64,000 nucleotides of DNA from JBAZUK01 sp041661445 (GTDB taxonomy: Bacteria; Chlamydiota; Chlamydiia; Chlamydiales; SM23-39). Location of the stretch: the NCBI GenBank assembly GCA_041661445.1, contig JBAZUK010000005.1:1-64000 (forward strand), written 5' to 3'. The position numbers and the translations under genes were made by a program. Below the pieces are notes generated by a model. The model was given only the letters and a program-made list of their open reading frames with translations. It was not told the origin of the DNA and searched no databases. Position 1 is the stretch's first letter, and each line of letters starts with the position of its first letter. Below, piece after piece: positions 18,116 through 27,569 of this stretch.

Positions 18116-18804
18116 AAATTGACATTGGTAAATATAATAAAGATCCTAAAGAATATGAAAATTTGATGCAGGATTTATATAACAAATATCCAGATGGAAT
18201 TAACCTGCCTTCTGAATATGCTTTTTTTGTTCAAGAAAATTTGATGAGTCTTTTAATACGACTTGCAAGATATAAGTTTGTGTCTCGTTTGTTAAAAAAA
18301 ACTGATAAAGTATTAGAAGTGGGGTGTGGTTCTGGTCTTGGAAGTATTTTTTTAAGTCAGCATTGTTTACATGTAACTGCAATAGATAATAAATTAACAG
18401 AAATTCAAGAAGCTTTGGCCATAAATCAAAGAAAAAATATAAAATTTGAAAAAAATGATTTGTTTAATATGGATCCACAAAATGATTATGACTTTGTTGT
18501 TGCTCTAGATGTCATTGAACATTTAACTGAAGAACAAGGGATTCAATTAATTAAAACTATGTCAAAATTTTTAAAAAAAGAAGGGATGCTAGTATTGGGA
18601 ACCCCTAGTATTTATTCTTACCCTTATCAGGGAAAACTTAGTAGAGCATCTCACATCAAATGTTACGATCAGGAAGAGTTATCAAAAGTTATAGATAAAT
18701 TTTTTAATAGAACTTTAGCATTTTCTATGAACGATGAAATGGTTCATACTGGAAATTCTAAAATGGCTTGGTATTATTTTGTAATTGGCTTAATGCCCAA
18801 ATAA
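18112..18804 (+). CDS. Class I SAM-dependent methyltransferase
   Basis: The protein (230 residues) has SAM-binding motif I in VLEVGCGSGLGSIFLS near residue 66, an acidic residue at the end of strand 2 (TAIDNK) and a motif IV-like VALDVIEHLTEEQG. This is the general small-molecule methyltransferase fold. Its place in the sugar operon, with ATGA overlap to the acyltransferase before it, suggests methylation of a sugar or of a lipid-linked precursor. The tail of the gene overlaps an upstream extension of the next frame, but that next gene probably starts after this stop. Substrate unknown. Confidence 0.8.
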   Translation: MKIDIGKYNKDPKEYENLMQDLYNKYPDGINLPSEYAFFVQENLMSLLIRLARYKFVSRLLKKTDKVLEVGCGSGLGSIFLSQHCLHVTAIDNKLTEIQEALAINQRKNIKFEKNDLFNMDPQNDYDFVVALDVIEHLTEEQGIQLIKTMSKFLKKEGMLVLGTPSIYSYPYQGKLSRASHIKCYDQEELSKVIDKFFNRTLAFSMNDEMVHTGNSKMAWYYFVIGLMPK

Positions 18805-18815
18805 AAGAGATTAAT

Positions 18816-19916
18816 ATGGAAAAAAAAGTTGCTTTTTTAGATTTACGAATTGATAAAGATGAAAGAGAAGAGTTATTAACAGCAATAAATACCGTTTTTG
18901 AACATGGGAAAATTGTTCTGGGGCCTGAAGTCCAAGAATTTGAGAGATTGATAGCCAATTTTTGTAATAGAAAATATGCTGTTGGGGTTAGTTCTGGGAG
19001 CGATGCATTATTTTTAGGACTTAAGTCATTGGGAATTAAAGAAGGTGATGAGGTGATTACAACTTCTCTTTCATGGATAGCAACTGCACATGCAATCGCA
19101 AGAACAGGAGCAAAACCCATTTTCGCTGATATTAACGATGACTTGAATATTGATCCTGACAGCATAATTAAATTAGTAACTTCAAAAACAAAAGCCATTG
19201 TTCCCGTTCATTATACCGGGAAGATTTGTCAAATGAATAAAATCTTAGACATTGCAAAAAAACACAACTTGCATATTGTTGAAGATAGTGCACAAGCTTT
19301 TGGAGCATTATATGAAGATAAGATAGCCGGTTCTTTCGGCAAAGTAGCTTGTTTTAGTTTAAATCCAATGAAAGTTTTTGCAGCTTGCGGAGAAGCAGGA
19401 ATAGTGCTTACAGATGATAAAGACATTTATGAAAAATTAATTATTCTTAGATATAGTGGAACAATCAATAAAGAACAATGTATTGAGATAAGCTTGAATA
19501 GCCGCATAGATACAATTCAAGCCGCAATGCTAATAAAAAGATTTGATAGAGTAAAAAATATTATAGAAAAAAGAAGAAGATCGGCTCAATTTTATAATGA
19601 TCAATTGAAAGATATTGTTAAAGTTCCAATTGAGAAAAATGAGGAAAAAGATGTTTATTATACCTATACTATTCAGGCAGAAAAGAGGAATGAACTTCAG
19701 TCATTTTTAGAATCTAAAGGAATTGAAACAAAGATTCAGCATCCTTATTTAATGCCTGATCAGCCAGTTTATATTAATGAAGTTCAAAATAATTTTCCAA
19801 AAGCTAAAAATTTGATAAAAAAAATTTTATGTCTTCCAATTCATGAAAAATTAACACAAAATGAATTAAAATACGTAGTCGATTCTATTAAAGAGTTTTA
19901 TGCAATCAATAGATAA
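18816..19916 (+). CDS. DegT/DnrJ/EryC1/StrS-family sugar aminotransferase (PLP)
   Basis: These PLP enzymes transaminate keto-sugars linked to nucleotides. The 366-residue protein has SSGSDALFLGLKSLGI (cofactor phosphate site), VPVHYTGKICQM, IVEDSAQAFGA (PLP-stacking region) and the Schiff-base lysine in FSLNPMKVFAACGEAGI. The open frame reaches back to 18768 inside the preceding gene, but the ATG at 18816, eleven bases after that stop and behind an AGAG stretch, gives the normal family N terminus (MEKKVAFLDLRID). Upstream 4,6-dehydratase and acyltransferase genes make a keto-sugar to amino-sugar to acylamino-sugar route likely. It overlaps the cupin gene by 17 bases. Confidence 0.88.
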   Translation: MEKKVAFLDLRIDKDEREELLTAINTVFEHGKIVLGPEVQEFERLIANFCNRKYAVGVSSGSDALFLGLKSLGIKEGDEVITTSLSWIATAHAIARTGAKPIFADINDDLNIDPDSIIKLVTSKTKAIVPVHYTGKICQMNKILDIAKKHNLHIVEDSAQAFGALYEDKIAGSFGKVACFSLNPMKVFAACGEAGIVLTDDKDIYEKLIILRYSGTINKEQCIEISLNSRIDTIQAAMLIKRFDRVKNIIEKRRRSAQFYNDQLKDIVKVPIEKNEEKDVYYTYTIQAEKRNELQSFLESKGIETKIQHPYLMPDQPVYINEVQNNFPKAKNLIKKILCLPIHEKLTQNELKYVVDSIKEFYAINR

Positions 19917-20403
19917 TTCAAACACAATTTATAATGATCAAAATATCATCAAAATTTGTAGTGATGATTTGAAAATTTTAAAAAAAAAGGCAACAGAATC
20001 AAAATTAAAACGTGCGAGAATTTGTCTGCATAAGAGTCTTGATGAAAAAGTTCAGGAGATGATTATTGTTTTTTGTAAAGAATCTTATATTCGTCCTCAT
20101 AAGCATGTAAATAAGAGCGAATCTTTTCATCTTATTGAAGGAGAATTGCAAGTTGTTTTTTTTGATAATGAAGGGAAGATTATAAATAAAATTAATTTAT
20201 CTTCTTATAGCAAAGAAAAATATTTCATTTATAGACTGTCTTCAGATTGTTGGCATTTTGTAATTCCGCTTTCTGAGTATGTTATTATTCATGAGACTAC
20301 ACAAGGTCCTTTTAGAGCGGAAGAGGCTCTTTTCCCATCATGGGCGCCAGGTTATGATGAAAACGATAAGATTTCATTGTTTATAAAAAAATGTTTAGAA
20401 TAA
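19900..20403 (+). CDS. WbuC-like cupin-fold metalloprotein
   Basis: WbuC-family proteins are small cupins found in O-antigen clusters, with no firmly known reaction. This one (167 residues) has the metal-binding cupin motif 1 in RPHKHVNKSESFHLIEGE (two histidines and a glutamate) around residues 66-84, a second motif with DCWHFVIP, and the family's C-terminal HETTQGPFRAEEALFPSWAP. It starts inside the end of the aminotransferase gene (17-base overlap). It may isomerise or epimerise an amino sugar or act in acyl transfer; that is inference from context only. Confidence 0.82.
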   Translation: MQSIDNSNTIYNDQNIIKICSDDLKILKKKATESKLKRARICLHKSLDEKVQEMIIVFCKESYIRPHKHVNKSESFHLIEGELQVVFFDNEGKIINKINLSSYSKEKYFIYRLSSDCWHFVIPLSEYVIIHETTQGPFRAEEALFPSWAPGYDENDKISLFIKKCLE

Positions 20404-20430
20404 TCAAAAGTTAATAAAAGAGGAAATTTA

Positions 20431-21093
20431 ATGGCTTATATAGATTTTGTTTCGCAAATACATAAAAAAACAAAGAGAGATTATTTAGGTAGAGTAAATG
20501 AAAACCCTAAAGCTGAGATGGCTAAAATAGCTAAAAAATTTGGCCAAGAATATTGGGATGGCGATCGAAAATTTGGATATGGTGGGATGAAATATGATGG
20601 TAGGTGGAAGCCAGTTGCTAAATTATTAGCAAATCATTATCAATTAAAATCTGGTCAAAAAATTTTGGACGTTGGATGCGGCAAAGGTTTTTTATTATAT
20701 GATTTGAGTCAAGAAGTTCCTGGTTTGGAAGTGCATGGCATTGATATCTCAAAATATGCAATTGATAATAGTATTAGTGAAATCAGAGCAAATCTTAGAA
20801 TTGGTCATGCAAAAAAATTGCCTTATGAAAATAATGAATTTGATTTAGTAATTTCGCTTAACACTCTGCATAATCTTCCATGTTATGAATTGGAAGTGTC
20901 TCTTAAAGAAATTGAAAGAGTGGCAAAAAAAAATAAATACTTAGTAGTTGAATCATATAGAAATGAAGAGGAAAAGGTAAATTTGTTATATTGGCAACTT
21001 ACTTGCGAGAGCTTTTTTTCTCCAGAAGAATGGCAATGGTGGTTTAATAAATGTAACTATAATGGAGACCATTCATTTATTTTTTTTGAATAA
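20431..21093 (+). CDS. Class I SAM-dependent methyltransferase
   Basis: This is the second methyltransferase of the operon (220 residues) and not a close copy of the first. SAM-binding motif I is ILDVGCGKGFLLYDL near residue 78, followed by VHGIDISKYAID (acidic strand 2) and LPYENNEFDLVISLNTLHNL, where the motif IV 'DlVis' is clear. The first 60 residues, with WDGDRKFGYGGMKYDGRW, are characteristic of a subgroup seen in glycan clusters. The C terminus ends soon after an FSPEEWQWWF segment. An AGAGGA site precedes the ATG. Its substrate is probably a sugar or a phosphoglycolipid, but this is not shown. Confidence 0.8.
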   Translation: MAYIDFVSQIHKKTKRDYLGRVNENPKAEMAKIAKKFGQEYWDGDRKFGYGGMKYDGRWKPVAKLLANHYQLKSGQKILDVGCGKGFLLYDLSQEVPGLEVHGIDISKYAIDNSISEIRANLRIGHAKKLPYENNEFDLVISLNTLHNLPCYELEVSLKEIERVAKKNKYLVVESYRNEEEKVNLLYWQLTCESFFSPEEWQWWFNKCNYNGDHSFIFFE

Positions 21094-21156
21094 CGGGTGA
21101 CTAACTATAAGTCAGAAATTTTAATTAAGTTAAAATGATAAATACAAAACTTTTTT

Positions 21157-23102
21157 ATGACCAAAGTATCTTTAGAATATCAGCCACAAATTGATGGACT
21201 ACGCGCAATTGCCGTGATAGGAGTCATTTTATTTCATATGAAATATCAGTGGATTAGTGGCGGATTTGTCGGTGTAGATATTTTTTTTGTCATATCTGGA
21301 TATCTTATAACGTCGATTATTCTTAAAGAGCATGAAAATAGACAGTTTAAAATTTCTAAATTCATGGTTAGGAGAATAAAACGCATCTTACCAGCTCTTC
21401 TAACAATGTTGTTTGTTATATCTATTGTGATCTATTTTTTGTTATTTATAGATGATATAAATAGTTTTGGAGAACAAAGCTTATCAGCGATTTTTTCTTG
21501 TTCTAATATATTTTTTTGGAAAACGATAGGAAGCTATTGGGGACCTTCTGCGAATAACTTACCGCTGCTTCATATGTGGTCACTATCCCTAGAAGAACAA
21601 TTTTATTTGGTTTATCCATTAATATTAATGTTTTTTTTATCTTTTAGGAGAAAATATGCTTTTTTTAGTATTTTAGTAATTGCTTTATGTTCTTTCTTTT
21701 TGTACTTATATGATTCTTCCTTGTCTACTTTTTATTTGCTACCCATGAGAGCTTGGGAGATAGCAGCTGTCTTGCAGCAATAATACTTTGGAATCGTCAA
21801 ATATTATGGTCCTCTAAAATTATGCAGGCCTTAACGATTTTATGTTTAATTTTTATTATGATATTTTTTTTAAAGTCAAACGAAGGGTCTAAGTTTTTTG
21901 TAATTGGAACAGTTAGTTGCTCAGTTTTCTTGATTATGTTAGGCCATAAAAAAAACTTAATAGTTAATACAATTCTTTCATCATCTATTTTTGTAAATAT
22001 CGGAAAACTTTCCTATTCGTTGTATTTATGGCATTGGCCAGTAGTTGTCATAGCAGAAAAATTAAAAATAATTCAAAATTTTGAAATTTCTAAGATAGTT
22101 ATAATTATTATTATCGTAATAGCATCTCTGTTATCGTATAATTTAATAGAGAAACCTATTAGAAAAAGCGATAAAGGACTAAAAATCATTTTTATTGGTT
22201 TTATTGTGTGTTTGATCGTTTCTTTTTTCCTTTATAAGTCTAACAAATACGACGGTTCAATATATAATAAAACTTATTGGCTTGGTGACATATATAACAA
22301 CAATCCGAGAATGGACACATCTATATGGCATAAAATGAAAGGTATTGCAGTTCCGCAGAGAGAAGTTGCTTATAACAATGCTTTCGAAAATTCAGGAATT
22401 ATAAAATATTATGGTGGAAAAAATCCCGATATTGTAGTTTTGGGAGATTCACATGCGTTGATGTGGTCATGCGCTATAGATAGTATTTCAAAAGATCTTG
22501 GCTTAACCGTATGTTTTTATGCTGCTGATGGAACATCCCCATTTATCGAACTTCCAATAAAAAAATACTCATGCTCATGGAAGTATATGTCTTCTGAAGA
22601 AAAATTTATTTTTGAAAAAAATAAAATCGAAAATCTTAATAAATGGAAACCCCGTATTGTAATAATTGTAACAAGATGGACGTGGTTATTAGAAGAAAAA
22701 ATTACTGCAGATTTACTTGAATTTATAGAGAAATTAGGATCGAAAGTTTTATTTATTGAAGAGCCACCACCATTATATTTTGGTCCCCAAAATACTCCAA
22801 AGTTTTTAGATTTTTTACACATGATTCCAAAGGAAAATTTAAAACAATTTGTTAGGATTACAAATTATAATAATTATCTGAAGGGTCAAAATTTGATGAG
22901 ATCGATAGCAAATAAATATACATTTTGCGATACAATTTCTGTTTCAGATTTTTTTCTTAGAAACTCTTCGGAAGCTCTAGTGCTTGATGGTTTTAAAGTA
23001 TTATATATCGATGACAATCATCTGAGTTATGATGGAGCGATGATTTTAAAAGATAAAATTCATGACAAAATAAAAAAAATAATTCAGTCGACTCAATTTT
23101 AA
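21157..23102 (+). pseudogene. OafA/YrhL-type O-acyltransferase with SGNH domain, split by a one-base frameshift
   Basis: Two frames together make one protein. Bases 21157-21783 encode an acyltransferase-3 N terminus (QIDGLRAIAVIGVILFH, FVGVDIFFVISGYLIT, HMWSLSLEEQFYLVYPL) ending at ...MRAWEIAA then VLQQ and a stop. The frame resumes as ...LAAIILWNRQ around 21771 and runs to 23102, with the remaining membrane spans and a C-terminal SGNH domain (VVLGDSHALMW and the DDNHLS catalytic Asp-His). Adding one base near 21768-21771 would give a smooth 'WEIAAGLAAIILW' join. No homopolymer lies at the break, so slippage switching is not obvious. It would O-acetylate a surface sugar. Either a recent pseudogene or an assembly error. 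Confidence 0.85.
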
Positions 23103-23440
23103 GAGACTTGAATCGGTAAAAATTCATCTTTTTTACTAATTTATTGCTTATCTTTTTCTCCAATTTATCTTACTTTCAAAAATTTAATAAAAGTTAAGCT
23201 TAAAGTCCTTCTCCATATTTCTTTTAACTTTTTTATTTAGGATAAAGATTTGTATTTTAATGCATTTCAAAGATTGCAAGAATCAAAGAACCTCCTATTC
23301 AATTTTCCTGTGGTTAAAAATTATTCTAAAAATTTTCTTATCCAATCAGTTTTTCATACAAAGAAGCCATGGGAAATAAATAAAACAAATGTAATTTTAA
23401 TAATATGATTTGTTTAAGTTGGATAAAATTACGTTATGTA
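23103..23440. other. 338-base gap with a short open run that may be a gene relic
   Basis: This lies between the end of the acyltransferase and a convergent-side glycosyltransferase-like gene. On the plus strand bases 23241-23408 stay open for 55 codons without a start codon and include NLLFNFPVVKNYSKNFLIQ and a TKKPWEI segment reminiscent of the 'KPW' ending of family 8 glycosyltransferases. Nothing else supports a functional gene, so I read it as possible decayed coding DNA. No clear terminator was seen. Confidence 0.35.
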
Positions 23441-24616
23441 TCATATGTTTTCAGTTTTTTGATTTTTTAAAATACGATTAAAAAAGTTTATCAAAAATAT
23501 TATTTTAAAAATTTCAAAAAAATGAAAAACAATTTGCAACAGATGCTTAAAAATCCTACCTAAGTTTCTAAGAATTTTATTGCCTCTAAAAAATTTATAT
23601 ATTTTAACCATTTTTTCGATATTGGAGATTTGATTATCAGAATTTTTCACGATATTTTCCCAAAAAGGAAGAGTATCAGTTGTTTTTAAAAATATTGGCT
23701 TATGCGCATATTCCCAATGGAATGATAATAAATTTGATCCCAACCATTCAATTAATTTAAAATATATAAAATTTTTTGCTGGCAAATAAAAATTAGTAAT
23801 GCTTTCAGAAGTTAATTCAAAACAAACAAAATCATCAGAATCATCTATAATTTTTATCTTTTCTTTTGATATTCCAACTTCCTGGACAAAAGTATTATCT
23901 ATAGAAGAATGAAGATTACAAATTTTTTGAGGCCAAATCATAATTGGATGTAAATGAAAACTTCTAATAAGAATATTTTTTTCATCTAATTTCCAATAAT
24001 AACTGTCGTAAATTACTGGAAATTTATTGTTTTTGCAAAACAAAAGTTTACTAAAAGGGTGTAAATTATCTAAGGCAAAGTCATTCAGATTTCGGGGGCT
24101 TAAATCATTTTTTTTATAAAACTCCTGAAAGCCTTTGATAAAAGATTCTTTTCCTAGACGTATTCCATTAACACAAACTGCTTTATATCCATTTTCGATA
24201 GAAGAGATTAGTGATTTGATTGTATTATCTGAACAAATAGAGTCTGCATTGATAAAAATTAATATTGCTTTCTCATTAATCGCTTTTTCACTTGCATTTT
24301 GATGACATAAATTCATTAATTGAAAATTCATGATTCTCGGAGAAGTTTCTGTTATATTTTCTTTTAATTTATCAATAGATACAAATTCGACGCTTAATAA
24401 AGAAACAAGCTTTTGGTAAGAATCAGAATCAGTAATTTGTTTGATGTGTTTTTCATATGTATAAATTTTAAATGTCGATACAAAATTCTTTTTTTTAGAT
24501 AAAAAAGGCAAGTTGTTTTCAGAAAACAAAAACTTTAAGCTGATATTCAAGAATGTATTTAAATAATCTTTCCCCCAAACTGGAACAATAATATTAAGAT
24601 AGTTTTTGTCTTTCAC
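23441..24616 (-). CDS. Unassigned protein with a glycosyltransferase A-like fold (probable glycosyltransferase)
   Basis: I do not recognise the exact family. The protein (391 residues) starts with NIIVPVWGKDYLNTF, like the first strand of GT2/GT-A transferases, and has ILIFINADSICSDNTIKSLI near residue 115, resembling the nucleotide-sugar DxD region, followed by a RSFHLHPIMIWPQK block in the middle. The final 60 residues are hydrophobic and basic (FLINFFNRILKNQK) and may attach the protein to the membrane. It lies between the broken acyltransferase and the divergent transketolase operon, all in a polysaccharide region. A glycosyltransferase is the best guess; hypothetical otherwise. Confidence 0.5.
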   Translation of the reverse strand: MKDKNYLNIIVPVWGKDYLNTFLNISLKFLFSENNLPFLSKKKNFVSTFKIYTYEKHIKQITDSDSYQKLVSLLSVEFVSIDKLKENITETSPRIMNFQLMNLCHQNASEKAINEKAILIFINADSICSDNTIKSLISSIENGYKAVCVNGIRLGKESFIKGFQEFYKKNDLSPRNLNDFALDNLHPFSKLLFCKNNKFPVIYDSYYWKLDEKNILIRSFHLHPIMIWPQKICNLHSSIDNTFVQEVGISKEKIKIIDDSDDFVCFELTSESITNFYLPAKNFIYFKLIEWLGSNLLSFHWEYAHKPIFLKTTDTLPFWENIVKNSDNQISNIEKMVKIYKFFRGNKILRNLGRIFKHLLQIVFHFFEIFKIIFLINFFNRILKNQKTENI

Positions 24617-24727
24617 GAAAAGCCTTAATTAATAAATTTTTCTTAATTTAAATTTTATTTAAATAATCAATAATTATCCATTGATTTATTCTGTTTTCTA
24701 AAAAGCTGAACAAAATTAAACTTTGTG

Positions 24728-24756
24728 TTGCGATTTGTTATATTTTTTTTTATCAT
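24728..24756 (+). promoter_or_regulatory. Candidate sigma-66/70 promoter for the transketolase operon
   Basis: TTGCGA at 24728-24733 and TATCAT at 24751-24756 are 17 bases apart, with a predicted start near 24763. AGGG at 24775-24778 precedes the ATG at 24783 closely. Both boxes match consensus well for such AT-rich DNA (four of six and five of six), and the region is the divergent gap before a new operon. Confidence 0.45.
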
Positions 24757-24782
24757 TAATTATTTATATGATTTAGGGAAAC

Positions 24783-25601
24783 ATGAATTGTCAAATAGAG
24801 TTGCTTAAAAAAATTGCGAAAGAAACGCGGTATGAAATTTTGAAGATGGCTTTAAATGGTGAGTCATCGCATATTGGATCTTCGTTATCATGTGTGGATC
24901 TATTAGTTGGTTTGTATTGGAATTTTTTGAACATTTACCCTAAAGAACCTAATTGTATTACTAGAGATAGATTTATAATTAGCAAGGGGCATGCAATAAG
25001 TGCATTATATGCTATATTAGCTCTTAAAGGGTTCTTTGATAAAGATTATTTGTTAACATTTAATCATGATGGTTCTTCCTTGCCTGAACATCCAAGTCCT
25101 TTTTGTGTTCCCGGATTAGAGGTAGCAACTGGATCTTTAGGGCATGGTCTTTCTATTGGTCTGGGCATTGCTCTTGCAGGAAAAATATCAAAAGAAAATT
25201 ATAAGGTTGTTGCTCTTCTAAGTGATGGAGAATGCAATGAAGGCTCAATATGGGAAGCAGCTTTATTTGCTCCAGCAAAAAAATTAAATAATATAATTGC
25301 AATTATTGATTTTAATAAATGGCAAGCCACTGGAAGAAGTGAGGAAACTATGCAAATTTCTCCTTTGGCTGATAAATGGAAAGCTTTTGGTTGGGAAGTT
25401 TATGAAATTGATGGAAATGATATGCAACAGATAATTAATATTTTTGATTTAATTAATGAAAGACAACAGAAACCTGTTGCCATTATTTCTCATACCATTA
25501 AAGGCAAAGGAATATCTTTTATGGAAGATGATAATAATTGGCATTATCGAATTTTGAAAAAAGAAGAATTGTTAAAAGCAAAAATTGAGTTGGAGTTATA
25601 A
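24783..25601 (+). CDS. Transketolase N-terminal (thiamine diphosphate) subunit
   Basis: In split transketolases this subunit binds the diphosphate of TPP. The 272-residue protein shows GSSLSCVDLLVGLYW at the start, SKGHAISALYA, GSLGHGLSIGLGIALA and the TPP motif SDGECNEGSIWEAALFA with the closing asparagine in IDFNKWQ. The next gene supplies the other half. A two-gene transketolase in a polysaccharide operon is often used not for the pentose phosphate pathway but to build a special sugar by two-carbon transfer. That use is inference here. It is the first gene of an operon of six genes running to 30130. Confidence 0.88.
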   Translation: MNCQIELLKKIAKETRYEILKMALNGESSHIGSSLSCVDLLVGLYWNFLNIYPKEPNCITRDRFIISKGHAISALYAILALKGFFDKDYLLTFNHDGSSLPEHPSPFCVPGLEVATGSLGHGLSIGLGIALAGKISKENYKVVALLSDGECNEGSIWEAALFAPAKKLNNIIAIIDFNKWQATGRSEETMQISPLADKWKAFGWEVYEIDGNDMQQIINIFDLINERQQKPVAIISHTIKGKGISFMEDDNNWHYRILKKEELLKAKIELEL

Positions 25602-25605
25602 TTTC

Positions 25606-26556
25606 ATGAGGAATGCTTTTGCAGAAGAAATTACTAACTTAGCCGCGAATGATCCTAGAATTGTTTTGCTTTCAGGAGATATTGGAAATAAACTTTTTGA
25701 TAATTTTAAAAAATTTTATCCAGATAGATTTTATAATTGCGGTGTGGCTGAAGCAAACATGACAGGAATTGCTGCAGGTCTTGCAATGAATAATTTTAGA
25801 CCAATTACTTATACAATCGCTTCTTTTAATACTATTCGTTGTCTTGAGCAGATAAAATTAGATGTTTGTTATCATAATGTTCCAGTGATAATTGTTGGGG
25901 TTGGAGCAGGTCTTTCATATTCCAGCCTTGGAGGATCGCATCATGCATGTGATGATTTGGCTTTTTTGAGAACCATTCCAAATATGATAGTTACTTGTCC
26001 TGCCGATAGCTTTGAAGTTAAAAAAATTTTAAGAGAAGGTATTAAATTAAATCGACCAATGTATTTACGCATTGGTAAAAAAGGTGAGCCATTAGTACAT
26101 GCAAGAGAACCTGATTTATCAATAGGAAAGGGTTTAATTGTTAAAGATGGGGAAGATGTTTGTTTATTTGCTACTGGAAATTTAGTTTATTTAGCCTTAA
26201 AAATTGCTGAAAATTTAAAAGAAAGTTGCATTAGTATTCAAGTAGTTAGTATGCATACAATCAAACCATTGGATACTGAAATGTTGATAAATTCCAGTAA
26301 AAAGTTTCCATTAATAGTTTCTTTGGAAGAACATTATTTGAATGGTGGATTGGGGTCAAGCATTGCAGAATGCTTTGTTGATCATCAGATAAATTGTTCT
26401 ATGCTCCGTTTCGGGATTTCAGATGTTTTCCCATCAAAATTAGGTTCTCAAGAATATTTAAGAGATTGTTATAAGCTAAATTTAGAAAATATAACTACAA
26501 AAATTAAACAACATTTAAAAAAAGAAGTTTTATGCGAACAAAAGCTGCCATATTAG
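25606..26556 (+). CDS. Transketolase C-terminal subunit (pyrimidine and C-terminal domains)
   Basis: This partner subunit holds the TPP pyrimidine-binding domain: MRNAFAEEITNLAANDPRIVLLSGDIG at the start, then YNCGVAEANMTGIAAGLAMNNFRP, whose glutamate activates the cofactor. A central GAGLSYSSLGGSHHACDDLAFLR block and a C-terminal swivel domain with SLEEHYLNGGLGSSIAE follow. The open frame extends to a TTG at 25585, but the ATG at 25606, four bases after the previous stop and ten bases after GGAG at 25592, is the better start (316 residues). It overlaps the next dehydrogenase gene by 25 bases, so the operon is translationally coupled. Confidence 0.88.
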   Translation: MRNAFAEEITNLAANDPRIVLLSGDIGNKLFDNFKKFYPDRFYNCGVAEANMTGIAAGLAMNNFRPITYTIASFNTIRCLEQIKLDVCYHNVPVIIVGVGAGLSYSSLGGSHHACDDLAFLRTIPNMIVTCPADSFEVKKILREGIKLNRPMYLRIGKKGEPLVHAREPDLSIGKGLIVKDGEDVCLFATGNLVYLALKIAENLKESCISIQVVSMHTIKPLDTEMLINSSKKFPLIVSLEEHYLNGGLGSSIAECFVDHQINCSMLRFGISDVFPSKLGSQEYLRDCYKLNLENITTKIKQHLKKEVLCEQKLPY

Positions 26557-27566
26557 TTGAAACAAATAAACATCTTGTTATTGATGAAATTGAAATTCCT
26601 CAACTTATGCCTGGACAAGTTTTAGTAGAAATTAAATATAGCGGTGTTTGTCATACTCAACTTTTAGAAACAACAGGTTTGAGGGGAAAAGATGAGTTTC
26701 TCCCACATTGTTTAGGTCATGAAGGAAGCGGAACTGTTATTGATGTATCAAAAAATGTAAAAAAAGTGAAAATCGGTGATAACGTTATATTATCTTGGAT
26801 GAAGGGATTGGGGGAAAATGTAAATGGGACAAAATATGATTGGAAAGAAAAAAAGGTTAATGCTGGAGCGATTACCACGTTTAGTCATTATGCAATAATT
26901 AGTGAAAATAGATTGACTATTTTACCACAAAACTTTCCTCTTAAAGAAGCGGCTTTGATAGGTTGTGCTATGCCAACAGGTCTTGGGGCAATATTTAATA
27001 CTGCAAATCCAATGCCTGGCGAAAGTTTAGCAGTTTTTGGATGTGGGGGGATTGGTTTATGTGCAATTCAAGGTGCAAGAATTGTAGGTTGTGCTCCAAT
27101 TATTGCTATAGATTTGAATCCAAACAAGCTTATCCTAGCAAAAGAAATGGGAGCAACTCATCTCATTGATGCTTCGAAGCAAGACCCTGTCAAAGCAATT
27201 CAGGAGATAACATCACTTGATTATGCGGTTGAAGCAACAGGTTCATGTTTGGTCATGAATCAAGCATTGCTTAGTGTAAGAAATCAAGGAGGTTGTGTTG
27301 TAATCATTGGGAATGCTCCATATGGTAATAACCTCAACATTGATCCTAAGCAATTCAATTTAGGAAAAAAGATTCTAGGAACCTGGGGCGGCGATAATGA
27401 TCCCGATTTGCATTTTTCAAAATATTGTAAATTAATTCAATATGGATACTTTAATATTAAACCTTTCGTAAATAATGTTTATAGCCTAGATTCAATAAAC
27501 CTAGCTTTAAGCGATTTGCAAAATGGTAAAGCACTCCGCCCGATAATAGATATGTCATTAGGTTAA
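26532..27566 (+). CDS. Zinc-dependent medium-chain alcohol dehydrogenase-like protein
   Basis: MDR family oxidoreductase. The 344-residue protein shows the catalytic zinc cysteine in YSGVCHTQLLE and the GHEGSGTV motif (zinc histidine and glutamate) near residue 60. The cofactor domain starts with FGCGGIGLCAIQGARIVG. The four-cysteine structural zinc loop of many liver-type enzymes is absent, so only catalytic zinc is expected. Together with the transketolase pair it may oxidise or reduce a ketose or alditol intermediate of an unusual sugar. NAD(H) preference is likely from the acidic residue in IAIDLNPNK. The final product is unknown. Confidence 0.83.
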   Translation: MRTKAAILVETNKHLVIDEIEIPQLMPGQVLVEIKYSGVCHTQLLETTGLRGKDEFLPHCLGHEGSGTVIDVSKNVKKVKIGDNVILSWMKGLGENVNGTKYDWKEKKVNAGAITTFSHYAIISENRLTILPQNFPLKEAALIGCAMPTGLGAIFNTANPMPGESLAVFGCGGIGLCAIQGARIVGCAPIIAIDLNPNKLILAKEMGATHLIDASKQDPVKAIQEITSLDYAVEATGSCLVMNQALLSVRNQGGCVVIIGNAPYGNNLNIDPKQFNLGKKILGTWGGDNDPDLHFSKYCKLIQYGYFNIKPFVNNVYSLDSINLALSDLQNGKALRPIIDMSLG

Positions 27567-27569
27567 AAA

